This document shows positions 8,880 to 18,467 of a stretch of 64,000 nt of DNA, in pieces; position 1 is the stretch's first letter, and the number at the start of each line of letters is the position of its first letter. Source of the stretch: Bacteroides sp. (GTDB lineage: Bacteria; Bacillota; Clostridia; Lachnospirales; Lachnospiraceae); contig JAMPBO010000005.1 of the NCBI GenBank assembly GCA_023666705.1, positions 124,001-188,000 of the forward strand. Direction: 5' to 3'. Position numbers and translations under genes: made by a program. The notes beneath the pieces are model-generated. The model made no database searches and was not told the origin of the DNA. It saw only the letters and a program-made list of their open reading frames with translations.

Positions 8880-9721
8880 TGGCGAAGAGAAAAGAACCAC
8901 CTGCAGAAGAAGGCTCGCCGGCATGGATGGCGACATTCAGCGACCTCATGAACCTGTTGCTTTGCTTCTTTGTATTGCTGTTTGCCAGTTCCACCATGGA
9001 TGAGGGCAAGATACAGAAGATTGCGGCATCCTTTGACAATATTACCTTTAATGTACTGAATGATGGTACAGTCTCGCTTGTTGACGGCGATATGCTTTCC
9101 GGCGGTGTGACACAGATACCGGATATCAACAGTATATTGACGGAAGCAGGAAAGAACATAGAAGGCGAAACCGGTGACGAGAGTGTATCGTCAAGAAGTG
9201 ATGCGGAGCGGTTGTCGGATGACGAGCTTAAGGAAGAATATCAAAACCGCGGCGAGGAACAGTCCGAGGAAATGTATGAGGAGATTGTTCAAAGTGCTGA
9301 GGCATATAGAATAGATACAGTTATCAATATCGATTATACGGCACAGTATGTAGAGCTTGATTTGAACGGTTCCATTTTGTTTGAATCAGGAAGTGCAAGG
9401 ATAAAGGATGATTCCAAGCTGTTTTTACAGAAAATTGCCAGTATACTTACCAAATACAGATATTGTATAATTGAGATAGAGGGACATACGGACAATGTTC
9501 CGATTTCAACCTCCAGCTTCGAAAACAACAGAGAGCTTTCAGCGGAACGTGCAAGAAGTGTATATGAGTACATTATGGAGCAGGAAAACTTTATAGACTC
9601 AAACATGAAGATTACCGGATACGGTGACAGTAAGCCGGTAGCGTCCAATGCAACGGAGGAAGGAAGAGCGAAAAACCGAAGAGTTTCAATAAAGATTTTT
9701 AATCCGCAGAACTCTGATTAA
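8879..9721 (+). CDS. motB: Flagellar motor stator protein MotB
   Basis: The 280-residue protein has the N-terminal pattern PAWMATFSDLMNLLLCFFVLL. The essential ion-binding Asp is residue 22, and the single membrane helix is at about 23-42. A variable plug/linker follows. The C-terminal OmpA-like peptidoglycan-binding domain (about 150-275) has EIEGHTDNVP and the NNRELSAERARSV segment. It anchors the stator to the cell wall. The start codon overlaps the motA stop. Confidence 0.95.
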   Translation: MAKRKEPPAEEGSPAWMATFSDLMNLLLCFFVLLFASSTMDEGKIQKIAASFDNITFNVLNDGTVSLVDGDMLSGGVTQIPDINSILTEAGKNIEGETGDESVSSRSDAERLSDDELKEEYQNRGEEQSEEMYEEIVQSAEAYRIDTVINIDYTAQYVELDLNGSILFESGSARIKDDSKLFLQKIASILTKYRYCIIEIEGHTDNVPISTSSFENNRELSAERARSVYEYIMEQENFIDSNMKITGYGDSKPVASNATEEGRAKNRRVSIKIFNPQNSD

Positions 9722-9754
9722 ACAGACTATTATTAGATTAAGGAGAAACGATTT

Positions 9755-10273
9755 ATGAGAAAAAATCTTATTACAGTGCTTATTTTAGCAATATGTGTGA
9801 TTAATCTTGTACTTACCATTATTATGTTTTTTGCATTTTTGCCATCGGCATCAAAGACAAATAAGTTGATTGCCGATATCTCTGAGGTGCTTGATATTGA
9901 GCTTGCTTCGCAGAAATCGGAAAATGGAGGAAATGTTAATGTTAGTGACCTTGTACCGTTCCAGCTGGAGCAGGGAAATCCAATCAATCTTGTTTCGGAT
10001 GGTTCAGATAAGTCACATGCACTTCAATATGGTCTTACAATTAACCTTGACAAGACAGCGAAGGATTACAGCCAGACGCAGAAAAATCTTGAGCAGTCAA
10101 CGGCAGCCGTGTATGACATGACCCGTGATCTTGTCGGACAGTATACATTTGAACAGGTTAGGGATGTGGATGTTCAAAGGGAAATAAAGGAAAAGCTTCT
10201 TGCATCCCTTAAGGAATATTATGGAACAGAGTGCATTTATTCTATTAATTTCTATAATTGGGTAGCACAGTAG
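9755..10273 (+). CDS. fliL: Flagellar basal body protein FliL
   Basis: The 172-residue protein has an N-terminal membrane anchor (about 8-30) and an extracytoplasmic domain with the beta-rich FliL pattern, ending in a helix where the KEKLLASLKEYYGTECIYSI stretch matches the family. FliL surrounds the stators and supports motor torque. It lies between motB and fliM, the usual slot. A ribosome site (AAGGAG) precedes ATG 9755. Conservation is modest, so position supports the call. Confidence 0.85.
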   Translation: MRKNLITVLILAICVINLVLTIIMFFAFLPSASKTNKLIADISEVLDIELASQKSENGGNVNVSDLVPFQLEQGNPINLVSDGSDKSHALQYGLTINLDKTAKDYSQTQKNLEQSTAAVYDMTRDLVGQYTFEQVRDVDVQREIKEKLLASLKEYYGTECIYSINFYNWVAQ

Positions 10274-10300
10274 TCACTATGAGCTAAGGGAGATGAGGAT

Positions 10301-11281
10301 ATGTCAGACGTACTCTCACAAAATGAAATAGACAGCCTGTTGAAGCAGCTTAGCTCTGGCGAACTGGATGTTGGAGATATAGAAGATACCAGTAGCGTTA
10401 AGGTTAAGGATTATGATTTTTCAAGACCTGCTAAATTTTCGAAGGAGCATCTTCGGACGCTTGAAATTATCTTTGAGCATTTTGGCAGATTGTTGAGCAG
10501 TAACCTGCCCGCATACTTTAGGAAAAACGTTCAGGTTGAGATAATGAACTCGGAGGCGATTACCTATCAGGAGTTCTCCAATGCCTTATCCAATCCGGTG
10601 TTGCTGGGAGTTGTAAATATGGCTCCGTTAAACGGAAACATAATTTTGGAAATGGCAACCAATATTGGCTATGCAATCATAGACAGGATGCTTGGAGGAA
10701 TGGGAGAACCTCTGGTGAAAACCAGGGAATTTTCTGAGATAGAAATATCTATCCTTGAGAGAGTATTTAACATAATAATTGATTTGTTGCGTGAGCCCTG
10801 GGGCAATGTTGTGGAGATAACGCCGTATTTGGAGCGTATCGAAACCAATTCGCAGTTTGCCCAAATTATTTCACCGACAGAAATGATTGCCATAATTACC
10901 ATTAACATTAACGTAGGCGGTATTGAGGGACTTATGAATGTTTGTCTCCCTTACATTACGCTGGAAGATGTTATGGATAAGCTGAACACCAAATACTGGT
11001 TTGCAACGATGCAGGATCGGGATGAGCAAAATTATTCAGAGCTTATCGAAACTGCAATCAATAAGGCACTGATTCCTGTATCGGCTGAGTTGGGAAAAAG
11101 CACGATTATGGTTATGGATTTTATTAATCTTCAGATTGGAGATATAATTAAATTAGATAAAAAAATTGAAGATGAACTTGATATTTATGTAGGTAATATA
11201 GTAAAATTTAAAGCGTTACCTGGTTCGTCTGAAAGAAATTATGCAGTAAAAGTTACAGAAATAATCAGAGAGGAGGAATAA
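10301..11281 (+). CDS. fliM: Flagellar motor switch protein FliM
   Basis: The 326-residue protein starts with MSDVLSQNEIDSLLKQL, the N-terminal CheY-P binding peptide. A CheC-like middle domain (about 45-230) and a C-terminal SpoA/FliN-like domain (about 245-320) follow. FliM is the main C-ring component that converts CheY binding into a change of rotation sense. The YDFSRPAKFSKEHLRTLEIIFEHF segment is typical. It is followed 5 bases later by fliY. Confidence 0.96.
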   Translation: MSDVLSQNEIDSLLKQLSSGELDVGDIEDTSSVKVKDYDFSRPAKFSKEHLRTLEIIFEHFGRLLSSNLPAYFRKNVQVEIMNSEAITYQEFSNALSNPVLLGVVNMAPLNGNIILEMATNIGYAIIDRMLGGMGEPLVKTREFSEIEISILERVFNIIIDLLREPWGNVVEITPYLERIETNSQFAQIISPTEMIAIITININVGGIEGLMNVCLPYITLEDVMDKLNTKYWFATMQDRDEQNYSELIETAINKALIPVSAELGKSTIMVMDFINLQIGDIIKLDKKIEDELDIYVGNIVKFKALPGSSERNYAVKVTEIIREEE

Positions 11282-11286
11282 AGTAG

Positions 11287-12465
11287 ATGGACGGAATGCT
11301 ATCTCAGGAGGAAATCAATGCTTTGCTTGGCGGCGGATCGGCGGATTCAGCTCCGGCTGATGCAGAAGGTATTACCTTATCTGATGATGAGAAGGATGCA
11401 ATTGGCGAAATATCCAACATCTGTATGGGTACGGCGGCAACAACCCTTTATTCCTTAGTTAATCAAAAGGTTGTTATTACCACACCGGTAGTAAAGATAA
11501 CAAATTGGGAAGAACTGTCAGGAAGTTATGCGAAACCTTGCGTCTTCATAAACATATTCTATAGAGAAGGCATTGATGGAAACAACGTCTTAATCTTAAA
11601 GGAGGACGACGTTAAAATAATTACAGACTTGATGATGGGAGGAGATGGACTGAATCCTGCGGCAGAGCTTTCAGATATTCACTTTAGTGCAATATGTGAG
11701 GCGATGAACCAGATGATGGGTTCCTCGGCAACATCACTTTCATCCATGTTGAAGCGTAAGATTGATATCAGCCCTCCGGAAGCCGATTTGGTAGATATGG
11801 CGGGAGATATTGATGAAGATAAGGTCACACAATTTATGCATGGTGATTTTGTACAGGTAACGTTCAGAATGACCATTGGAGACCTTGTAGATAGTACGAT
11901 TATGCAGCTCTATCCGCTTGATTTTGCGAAGGAGCTTTACAGCATATTCAGTACGGACGATGATGAAGGAAACGAGGAGACAAGTGCACCTGCTGCTGCA
12001 CCGCAGCCATCACCACAACCTGCACCTGCTGCTGCACCGCAAGCCGCACCGCAGCAAAGTCAACCGATGGGCGGACAGCCAATGATGGGTGGACAACCGA
12101 TGATGAATCAACCAATGATGGGTATGCCGATGATGGGTATGCCAATGATGGGCGGACAGGACGTAAATGTCCAAAATGTCCAGTTCCAGGCATTTAATCC
12201 GATTGTTAATCCTGCATTACAGCAGGAGAACATAGATTTAATAATGGATGTTCCTTTGGAGGTTTCTGTTGTATTAGGCAGAACGAGAAAATCGATTAAG
12301 GAAATTCTCGAATTTTCTCCGGGTACAATTATTGAATTGGATAAGCTTGCAGGTGAGCCGATAGATGTAATGGTGAACCAAAAGCTTGTTGCGAAGGGTG
12401 AGGTAGTAGTTATCGAGGAAAGCTTCGGTATACGAATCACGGAAATTATCAAGGAAAAAATGTAA
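11287..12465 (+). CDS. fliY: Flagellar motor switch phosphatase FliY
   Basis: The 392-residue protein has three parts. An N-terminal CheY-binding peptide (MLSQEEINALLGGG) comes first. A CheC-like domain with two intact phosphatase centres follows, GEISNICMG near residue 39 and CEAMNQMMG near 137. After a long Ala/Pro/Gln then Gly/Met/Pro repeat linker (about 235-300) comes a C-terminal FliN domain (about 310-390). It therefore serves both as the FliN part of the C-ring and as a CheY-P phosphatase at the switch, as in Bacillus. The linker is unusually Met-rich (repeats of the type GMPMM). Translation is coupled to fliM. Confidence 0.95.
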   Translation: MDGMLSQEEINALLGGGSADSAPADAEGITLSDDEKDAIGEISNICMGTAATTLYSLVNQKVVITTPVVKITNWEELSGSYAKPCVFINIFYREGIDGNNVLILKEDDVKIITDLMMGGDGLNPAAELSDIHFSAICEAMNQMMGSSATSLSSMLKRKIDISPPEADLVDMAGDIDEDKVTQFMHGDFVQVTFRMTIGDLVDSTIMQLYPLDFAKELYSIFSTDDDEGNEETSAPAAAPQPSPQPAPAAAPQAAPQQSQPMGGQPMMGGQPMMNQPMMGMPMMGMPMMGGQDVNVQNVQFQAFNPIVNPALQQENIDLIMDVPLEVSVVLGRTRKSIKEILEFSPGTIIELDKLAGEPIDVMVNQKLVAKGEVVVIEESFGIRITEIIKEKM

Positions 12466-12481
12466 AAAAGGAGAATAAATT

Positions 12482-12844
12482 ATGGCAAAGAGTATACTTA
12501 TATGCGATGATGCAGCATTTATGAGAATGATGATTAAGGACATTTTGGTAAAAAATGGTTACAACGTCGCTGGTGAGGCGGAAAATGGCGCTAAGGCTGT
12601 TGAAAAATACGCTGAAACTAAGCCGGACCTGGTATTGATGGATATCACCATGCCTGAGATGGATGGTATACAGGCCCTTAAGAAGATTAAGGAAAGCGAC
12701 CCAAATGCGAGCGTAGTTATGTGTTCTGCAATGGGACAGCAGGCTATGGTTATTGAGTCCATTCAGTCAGGAGCAAGAGACTTTATTGTTAAGCCGTTCC
12801 AGCCTGACAGAGTTCTTGAGGCTGTTAAGAAGGCAGTTGGTTAA
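12482..12844 (+). CDS. cheY: Chemotaxis response regulator CheY
   Basis: This is a single receiver domain of 120 residues. The acidic pair is Asp9-Asp10 (ICDDAAF), the phospho-acceptor is Asp54 (VLMDITMPEMDG), and the conserved lysine is in FIVKPF near residue 104. When phosphorylated by CheA it binds the FliM and FliY N-termini and changes motor rotation. Signal removal is likely by FliY and CheC, since no CheZ is seen. It is placed between fliY and fliO as in Bacillus. Confidence 0.95.
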   Translation: MAKSILICDDAAFMRMMIKDILVKNGYNVAGEAENGAKAVEKYAETKPDLVLMDITMPEMDGIQALKKIKESDPNASVVMCSAMGQQAMVIESIQSGARDFIVKPFQPDRVLEAVKKAVG

Positions 12845-12846
12845 AG

Positions 12847-13257
12847 ATGGCAATATTGCTCACGGGTAGTATGAGTAGCCAGACAATTTGGCAGTTTATC
12901 AAGCTTATATTGATATTTGTTGTGATACTGATTTTAGCCTATTATGCAACAAGGTTTGTGGCAAAGTACCACAGTAATTCCCTTGTCGGCAAAACAGGTC
13001 TTAAGATTGTGGAATCGATGAGTGTGGGAAACAACAAGTTTATTGTTATTGCACAAATTAATGGCTCATATTATGCACTTGGGGTAGGAAAAGATGAGAT
13101 AACTTTTATAGATAAATTATCTGATTATACTCCACGCGTCTCTGAAGGTATGACTGTGGATGATGGCTCCAAAAAGAGCTTTAAGGATGTGCTTGCACAG
13201 CTTAGCAGTAAATCAGGACAGAGGAGTGGCGAGGATAATCGGTCTGATGATTCGTGA
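12847..13257 (+). CDS. fliO: Flagellar biosynthetic protein FliO
   Basis: The 136-residue protein has one membrane segment (about 15-36) and a small cytoplasmic domain with GLKIVESMSVGNNKFIVIAQI, the FliO/FliZ signature. The tail is hydrophilic. FliO is a chaperone for assembly of the FliP5-FliR core of the export gate. It starts 2 bases after cheY and directly precedes fliP. Confidence 0.85.
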   Translation: MAILLTGSMSSQTIWQFIKLILIFVVILILAYYATRFVAKYHSNSLVGKTGLKIVESMSVGNNKFIVIAQINGSYYALGVGKDEITFIDKLSDYTPRVSEGMTVDDGSKKSFKDVLAQLSSKSGQRSGEDNRSDDS

Positions 13258-13341
13258 GGGCAGTCTGCAATTTTGGGGATGGTCTGCCCATTGGAATTTA
13301 ATTTAGTGCGTTTATTACGCATGATAAAAGTAGGTTTTAGA

Positions 13342-14163
13342 ATGAAACATAAGAAGCTTTGCAAATTTTTATTATTATTTGTTATTGCTGTCGTTGTTAT
13401 ATTTTCTGGTACAAGTTCATATGCTACGGGTATAACCCCGGAAACTGACCCTGAGGAGGGAATAGAAACGGGCATCGATGACGATGACGGATTTTCTGCC
13501 GGACTTACGTTTAACTCTAATTCCGACGAAACCACTCTTTCCGGAACTCTTCAGCTGTTGTTGGTTATTACGGTGATTTCAATAGCTCCGTCAATATTAG
13601 TTATGGTGACATCCTTTACAAGGATCATTGTTGTTCTTCATTTTTTGAGAACCGCCATAGGCACACAGTCCTCGCCACCAAATAATGTATTGATTGGGCT
13701 CTCGTTGTTTTTAACCATTTTTATTATGGCACCGGTTTTTAATAACGTAAAAACCCAGGCATTGGACCCTTTGGCAGCAAATGAGATAACCCAGTCTGAA
13801 GCGATAAGCAATAGTATAGAGCCGCTTCGGGAATTTATGATGAATCAGGTCAGACAGGATGACCTCAGGCTGTTCATGGATATCGCCAAGATTGACATGG
13901 TAGAGACCTTGGATGACATTCCGATTACCGTTGTGATTCCCGCCTTTATTATAAGTGAGCTTCGGGCGGCATTTATAATCGGATTTTTGATTTATATTCC
14001 TTTTATTGTGATTGATATGGTTGTATCGTCAGTACTGATGGCAATGGGTATGATGATGCTGCCGCCTACGACAATATCCATGCCATTCAAGATATTGTTG
14101 TTTATATTGGCTGACGGATGGAATCTTGTGATTGGTCAGCTTGTTATGTCGTTTAACTTGTGA
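13342..14163 (+). CDS. fliP: Flagellar type III export gate protein FliP
   Basis: The protein has an N-terminal signal peptide (MKHKKLCKFLLLF ... SYA), a short acidic linker, then the FliP domain with four membrane helices. Signature stretches are LVMVTSFTRIIVVLHFLR and the C-terminal MGMMMLPPTTISMPFKI. FliP forms the pentameric core of the export channel with FliQ and FliR. The frame is open further upstream (TTG 13273, ATG 13321), but only ATG 13342 places a normal signal peptide at the start, with GTAGG about 7 bases before it. With that start it has 273 residues. Confidence 0.94.
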   Translation: MKHKKLCKFLLLFVIAVVVIFSGTSSYATGITPETDPEEGIETGIDDDDGFSAGLTFNSNSDETTLSGTLQLLLVITVISIAPSILVMVTSFTRIIVVLHFLRTAIGTQSSPPNNVLIGLSLFLTIFIMAPVFNNVKTQALDPLAANEITQSEAISNSIEPLREFMMNQVRQDDLRLFMDIAKIDMVETLDDIPITVVIPAFIISELRAAFIIGFLIYIPFIVIDMVVSSVLMAMGMMMLPPTTISMPFKILLFILADGWNLVIGQLVMSFNL

Positions 14164-14211
14164 CATATAATACATATTGGTTTTACTCTAAGAACAAAGA
14201 GGTGATTGTCA

Positions 14212-14481
14212 GTGAGTACAGGAGATGTCATAGATGTTGCTGTTCAGGCTATATGGCTTGTCATAAAATGCAGTGCACCAATGCTTTTGGTGTCACTTGT
14301 GATTGGTCTTGTAATTAGTATATTTCAGACTGTAACATCCATACAGGAGCAGACGTTAACATTTGTTCCCAAAATGCTCTCTATTTTTCTTACGCTGATA
14401 ATATGTGGTGACTGGATTATGAGTAACATATCTCAGTTTATTCAGGATCTTTACAGCAGGTTTGGAGATTTTGTGAGGTAG
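14212..14481 (+). CDS. fliQ: Flagellar export gate protein FliQ
   Basis: The protein of about 89 residues has two membrane hairpin helices (about 14-38 and 48-72) and the family motif QTVTSIQEQTLTFVPK between them. FliQ packs around the FliP/FliR channel. GTG 14212 is chosen because GAGGTGA at 14199-14205 lies at proper distance; a TTG at 14206 sits too close to it. The gene is followed by fliR after 4 bases. Confidence 0.93.
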   Translation: MSTGDVIDVAVQAIWLVIKCSAPMLLVSLVIGLVISIFQTVTSIQEQTLTFVPKMLSIFLTLIICGDWIMSNISQFIQDLYSRFGDFVR

Positions 14482-14485
14482 TGCT

Positions 14486-15259
14486 ATGGATTTGACAATA
14501 TCTACCTTAACATTGGAAGCTTTTTTGTTGGTTGTGGTGCGGACAGGCTGTTTCGTTGCAGCTGCACCGTTGTTTAGTCACAGAAGTATTAATGCCAGGT
14601 TAAGGGTTTTGATTGGTATTTGCATATCCTTAACCATTTTTTCTTCCATGAGTATTGGACTTCCGGTGTATGATTCGGTTTTAGGATATACTTTTTTGGT
14701 TTTGAAAGAAGCTGCCGTTGGACTTTCCCTTGGATTTGTGGCAAGACTTGTCATGTCTACGCTTATATTGGCAGGCGAGTTTATCGACAGGGAAATCGGC
14801 TTTACCATGTCTTCGGCTTTTGATCCGAATACGGGTGCCATGGTAACCATAACGGCAGAGTTATATGATAAATTAATTTATTTAATCATTATTATTACAG
14901 GTATGCACCATTATATAATACGTGCAATTGCGGAAACCTTTGAGCTTGTTCCGGTTGGAAGCGTCAGCCTGAATCTGCCCTCGGTATATGCGAGTGTGTT
15001 ATCCTTTATTGTACAGTATTTTACCATTGGCTTTCGGATTGCAATGCCGATTTTTCTGGCTGCGGTTATGCTGAATGTTATTTTAGGTATACTTACCAAG
15101 AGCTCGCCGCAGATGAATATGTTTGCAATCGGTATGCAGCTTAAGGTGCTTGTCGGAATGTTAACCCTGACCATAACGATTATGTTCATTCCGAATATTG
15201 CAAATTACCTTGTAGACAGAATGCAGGATATGTTAAGCTCACTGATAGGTGGATTGTGA
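14486..15259 (+). CDS. fliR: Flagellar export gate protein FliR
   Basis: The 257-residue polytopic protein has about six membrane segments. The conserved GEFIDREIGFTMSSAFDP and the FliR-type C-terminal helices are present. FliR completes the helical export channel with FliP and FliQ and contacts FlhB. It ends with TGA at 15257-15259, one base before the flhB ATG, so translation of the two is coupled. Confidence 0.94.
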   Translation: MDLTISTLTLEAFLLVVVRTGCFVAAAPLFSHRSINARLRVLIGICISLTIFSSMSIGLPVYDSVLGYTFLVLKEAAVGLSLGFVARLVMSTLILAGEFIDREIGFTMSSAFDPNTGAMVTITAELYDKLIYLIIIITGMHHYIIRAIAETFELVPVGSVSLNLPSVYASVLSFIVQYFTIGFRIAMPIFLAAVMLNVILGILTKSSPQMNMFAIGMQLKVLVGMLTLTITIMFIPNIANYLVDRMQDMLSSLIGGL

Positions 15260-15260
15260 C

Positions 15261-16379
15261 ATGGAATTATACTCGGATTCCCGAATAAAATATGACCTCC
15301 AGTTCTTTGCAGAACAGAACGGAGAGAAAACAGAGGAGCCAACCGCCAAGAAAATTGAGGATACCAGAAAAGAAGGACAGGTTGCTAAAAGTAAGGAAAT
15401 TTCAACTGCATTTTCACTTTTGGCTCTTTTTATATCCTTACGGGTATTTATGGGTTTTCTGGGTGAACGGATGGTAAGCGTTTTTCTCAGATTTTGGAGA
15501 GAAATGTCAATCTATCCAAATGATGATTTTAACTCGGTAACGGTATGGCAGATTATGCTCAATGCACTGCTTTATATTTTGATTACCTGTCTGCCATTTT
15601 TGATTATTGCGTTTATTGTGGCATTTGCATCACAGAAAATACAGATTAAATGGATGGTGACTGCAAAGCCGTTAAAGCCGAAAGCAAGCAAATTAAATCC
15701 CATAAGCGGATTTAAGCGGATGTTTTCCAAGCAGGCATTGTTTGAGCTGCTCATGGCAATTTTAAAGATAGCTATATTTTCTGCTGTCTGTTATTCTGTT
15801 GTAAAGGATAACGTGGGCATTGTCGTGACTCTTTACGATTATGATATTAAGGATTGCCTTGTTATTTTGTATAATCTGGTATTTGAGCTTGGAATGAAAA
15901 TATCACTTGTTTATGTTGTCTTAAGCCTTGCGGATTATGCGTTCCAGAGATGGAAGCATAAGAAGGATATAAAGATGACAAAGCAGGAGGTTAAGGATGA
16001 GTATAAAAACCAGGAAGGAGATCCGAAGGTTAAGAGTCAGCAGAGACAGCGTATGCAGCAGGCTTCCAGACGAAGGATGATGCAGAGTATTCCTGAAGCG
16101 GATGTTGTTATTACAAATCCTACTCATTTTGCGGTTGCCTTAAAATACGACAACACGGAAAATATGGCACCGGTTGTCACGGCGAAGGGAGCCGATTATC
16201 TTGCGTTTAAAATCAAGGACATAGCAAGGGAAAATAATGTTGAAATAGTTGAAAATAAACCACTTGCAAGAATGCTTTATGCAAATGTTGAGGTGGGCAG
16301 GGAAATCCCGCCGGAGCTTTATCAGTCAGTGGCAGAAATTCTTGCATATGTATATGGTATAAAAAATAAAGCCGGTTAA
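15261..16379 (+). CDS. flhB: Flagellar export switch protein FlhB
   Basis: The protein has about 372 residues: a basic N-terminus (EKTEEPTAKKIEDTRKEGQVAKS), four membrane segments (about 40-230) and a cytoplasmic domain with the autocleavage motif NPTH at residues 286-289. The FHF/FliK-dependent switch from hook to filament substrates acts through this cleaved domain. ATG 15261 follows the fliR stop by one base with AGGTGG upstream. A GTG at 15249 is in frame but lies inside fliR and too near the ribosome site. Confidence 0.95.
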   Translation: MELYSDSRIKYDLQFFAEQNGEKTEEPTAKKIEDTRKEGQVAKSKEISTAFSLLALFISLRVFMGFLGERMVSVFLRFWREMSIYPNDDFNSVTVWQIMLNALLYILITCLPFLIIAFIVAFASQKIQIKWMVTAKPLKPKASKLNPISGFKRMFSKQALFELLMAILKIAIFSAVCYSVVKDNVGIVVTLYDYDIKDCLVILYNLVFELGMKISLVYVVLSLADYAFQRWKHKKDIKMTKQEVKDEYKNQEGDPKVKSQQRQRMQQASRRRMMQSIPEADVVITNPTHFAVALKYDNTENMAPVVTAKGADYLAFKIKDIARENNVEIVENKPLARMLYANVEVGREIPPELYQSVAEILAYVYGIKNKAG

Positions 16380-16424
16380 GCATGGTTAGCATTGTAACGA
16401 TTAGGAAAGGAGGCTTGTGAAATA

Positions 16425-18467
16425 ATGAGACGAAATGATTTGTTCTTAGGAATATACTTACTTGCAGCAGTTGTATTCTTTATTATTCCTATGCCTCCAC
16501 AGCTGTTGGATGTGTTCATTTTGTTTAATATTTCCATGTCCCTTATCATAGTATTTAACTGTCTGTTTACAAAGGAAACGCTCAATATGTCAGGCTTTCC
16601 AACGCTGCTTTTGTTTACGACAATATTTAGGATATCACTGAATGTTTCCTCCACAAGGCTGATTCTTTCCACTGGTGACCCGGGACAGGTTATCGAGGTT
16701 TTCGGTTCCTTTGTAGGCGGAGGAAGCCTTGTTATCGGTACCATTATCTTTGTTGTACTGATTATTGTCCAAATGGTAGTTATCAATAAAGGTTCTGAGA
16801 GAGTTTCCGAGGTAACGGCAAGATTTACGCTGGATGCCATGCCCGGTAAACAGATGGCGATTGATGCAGACCTGAATACAGGAGCAATCACAGACCAGGA
16901 GGCAATTGCCAGACGTGAAAAGATACAGGCGGAGTCGGCATTCTTCGGAGCCATGGACGGTGCTTCCAAGTACGTTAAGGGAGACGCCACTGCAGGTCTT
17001 ATCATAACGCTTATCAATGTCGTGGGAGGAATTGTCATCGGCATGACCTCCATGGGGCTTACCATTACGGAGGCACTGGATAAATTTGTCATCCTTACAA
17101 TCGGTGACGGACTTGTATCACAGATTCCGTCCATGCTTATCTCTCTTTCCACAGGTATCCTTGTCACAAAGGCATCCAAGGAAGAGAACATAGGCGATAT
17201 CCTGATTGGACAGTTGTTCAGCATACCGAAGGTGCTGCTCATGGTCGGAGCAACCATGATTGGACTGGGATTTTTCACCCCGCTTAATCCTGTATTTTGC
17301 TGTGCATATGGCATACTCTTTATCGTTCTTTCCTTTGCCATTAAAGGCTCCCAGGAGGAGGCTGCCATCAAGGAAGAGGTAGAGGAGGAGGAGATACAGG
17401 CAGATGAAGTCCGCAGACACGAAAATGTTAATTCACTTCTTCAGGTTGACCCTATTGAATTGGAGTTTGGTTATGGTATAATACCTTTAGCGGATGTCAA
17501 TCAGGGCGGTGATCTCCTTGACCGTGTTGTTATGATAAGAAGACAGATTGCTCTGGAGCTTGGTGCAGTTGTGCCGATTATAAGACTCCGAGATAACATA
17601 CAGCTTAATCCGAACCAATACATTATAAAAATAAAAGGCATACAGGTTAGTGAGGGAGAAATCCTGTTTGACCACTATATGGCGATGAATCCGGGATATG
17701 TTGAGGATGAAATCACGGGAATTCCTACCTTTGAGCCTGCCTTCCATCTGGAAGCCATGTGGATTACGGAATCCCAGAGGGAGCGTGCTGAGTCACTTGG
17801 CTATACGGTTGTAGACCCACCGTCCATTATAGCCACACATTTAACGGAGGTTATCAAGGAGCATCTTGACGAGCTTCTCAACAGACAGGATGTTCAAAAT
17901 CTTATCGATAACATTACGGAGACTAACAAGACCCTCGTGGATGAGCTTGTGCCGAAGCTTCTTGGTGTGGGTGACATTCAAAAGGTATTGCAAAATCTCC
18001 TCAAGGAGGGCATTTCAATCAGGGACCTTGTTACCATTTTCGAAACGCTGGCAGATTATGCTGCTACATCAAGGGATACCGATATACTTACGGAATATGT
18101 GCGTCAGGCATTGAAGCGTGCAATATCAAACAAATACTTTGGAGACGAGGAGCTTACTACGGTAATTACCCTTGACCCTAAGGTGGAGCAGATGATTATG
18201 AATTCCGTCAAGCAGACGGAGCAGGGAGCATACATTGCCCTTGACCCGGCAGTTACAAAGGAGATATTAAACTCTACGGAAGTGGAGCTTAAGAAGCTTG
18301 AGAACAAGGGACAGGCACCAATTATAATTACATCTCCGATTGTGAGAATGTACTTTAAGAAGCTTACAAGCGAATATTTTAAGGATTTGATTGTTATTTC
18401 TTACAATGAGATTGACTCTGATATTGAACTCAAGTCCGTGGGAGTGGTGACGGTAAATGATAATTAA
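16425..18467 (+). CDS. flhA: Flagellar export gate protein FlhA
   Basis: The 680-residue protein has an N-terminal membrane domain with eight helices (about 5-305). The conserved FHIPEP segment around residue 140 contains VTARFTLDAMPGKQMAIDADL. A large cytoplasmic domain (about 330-680) docks FliI/FliH/FliJ and export chaperones. AAAGGAGG at 16405-16412 precedes it, and a GTG at 16417 in another frame stops at once. The 3' end overlaps flhF by 11 bases. Confidence 0.96.
   Translation: MRRNDLFLGIYLLAAVVFFIIPMPPQLLDVFILFNISMSLIIVFNCLFTKETLNMSGFPTLLLFTTIFRISLNVSSTRLILSTGDPGQVIEVFGSFVGGGSLVIGTIIFVVLIIVQMVVINKGSERVSEVTARFTLDAMPGKQMAIDADLNTGAITDQEAIARREKIQAESAFFGAMDGASKYVKGDATAGLIITLINVVGGIVIGMTSMGLTITEALDKFVILTIGDGLVSQIPSMLISLSTGILVTKASKEENIGDILIGQLFSIPKVLLMVGATMIGLGFFTPLNPVFCCAYGILFIVLSFAIKGSQEEAAIKEEVEEEEIQADEVRRHENVNSLLQVDPIELEFGYGIIPLADVNQGGDLLDRVVMIRRQIALELGAVVPIIRLRDNIQLNPNQYIIKIKGIQVSEGEILFDHYMAMNPGYVEDEITGIPTFEPAFHLEAMWITESQRERAESLGYTVVDPPSIIATHLTEVIKEHLDELLNRQDVQNLIDNITETNKTLVDELVPKLLGVGDIQKVLQNLLKEGISIRDLVTIFETLADYAATSRDTDILTEYVRQALKRAISNKYFGDEELTTVITLDPKVEQMIMNSVKQTEQGAYIALDPAVTKEILNSTEVELKKLENKGQAPIIITSPIVRMYFKKLTSEYFKDLIVISYNEIDSDIELKSVGVVTVNDN

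Noticed and set aside
16376-17371. 331-codon open frame on the minus strand across flhA
   Set aside because: It is antisense to the well conserved flhA frame, has a biased Ser/Ile/Met composition, no ribosome site and no recognisable domain.
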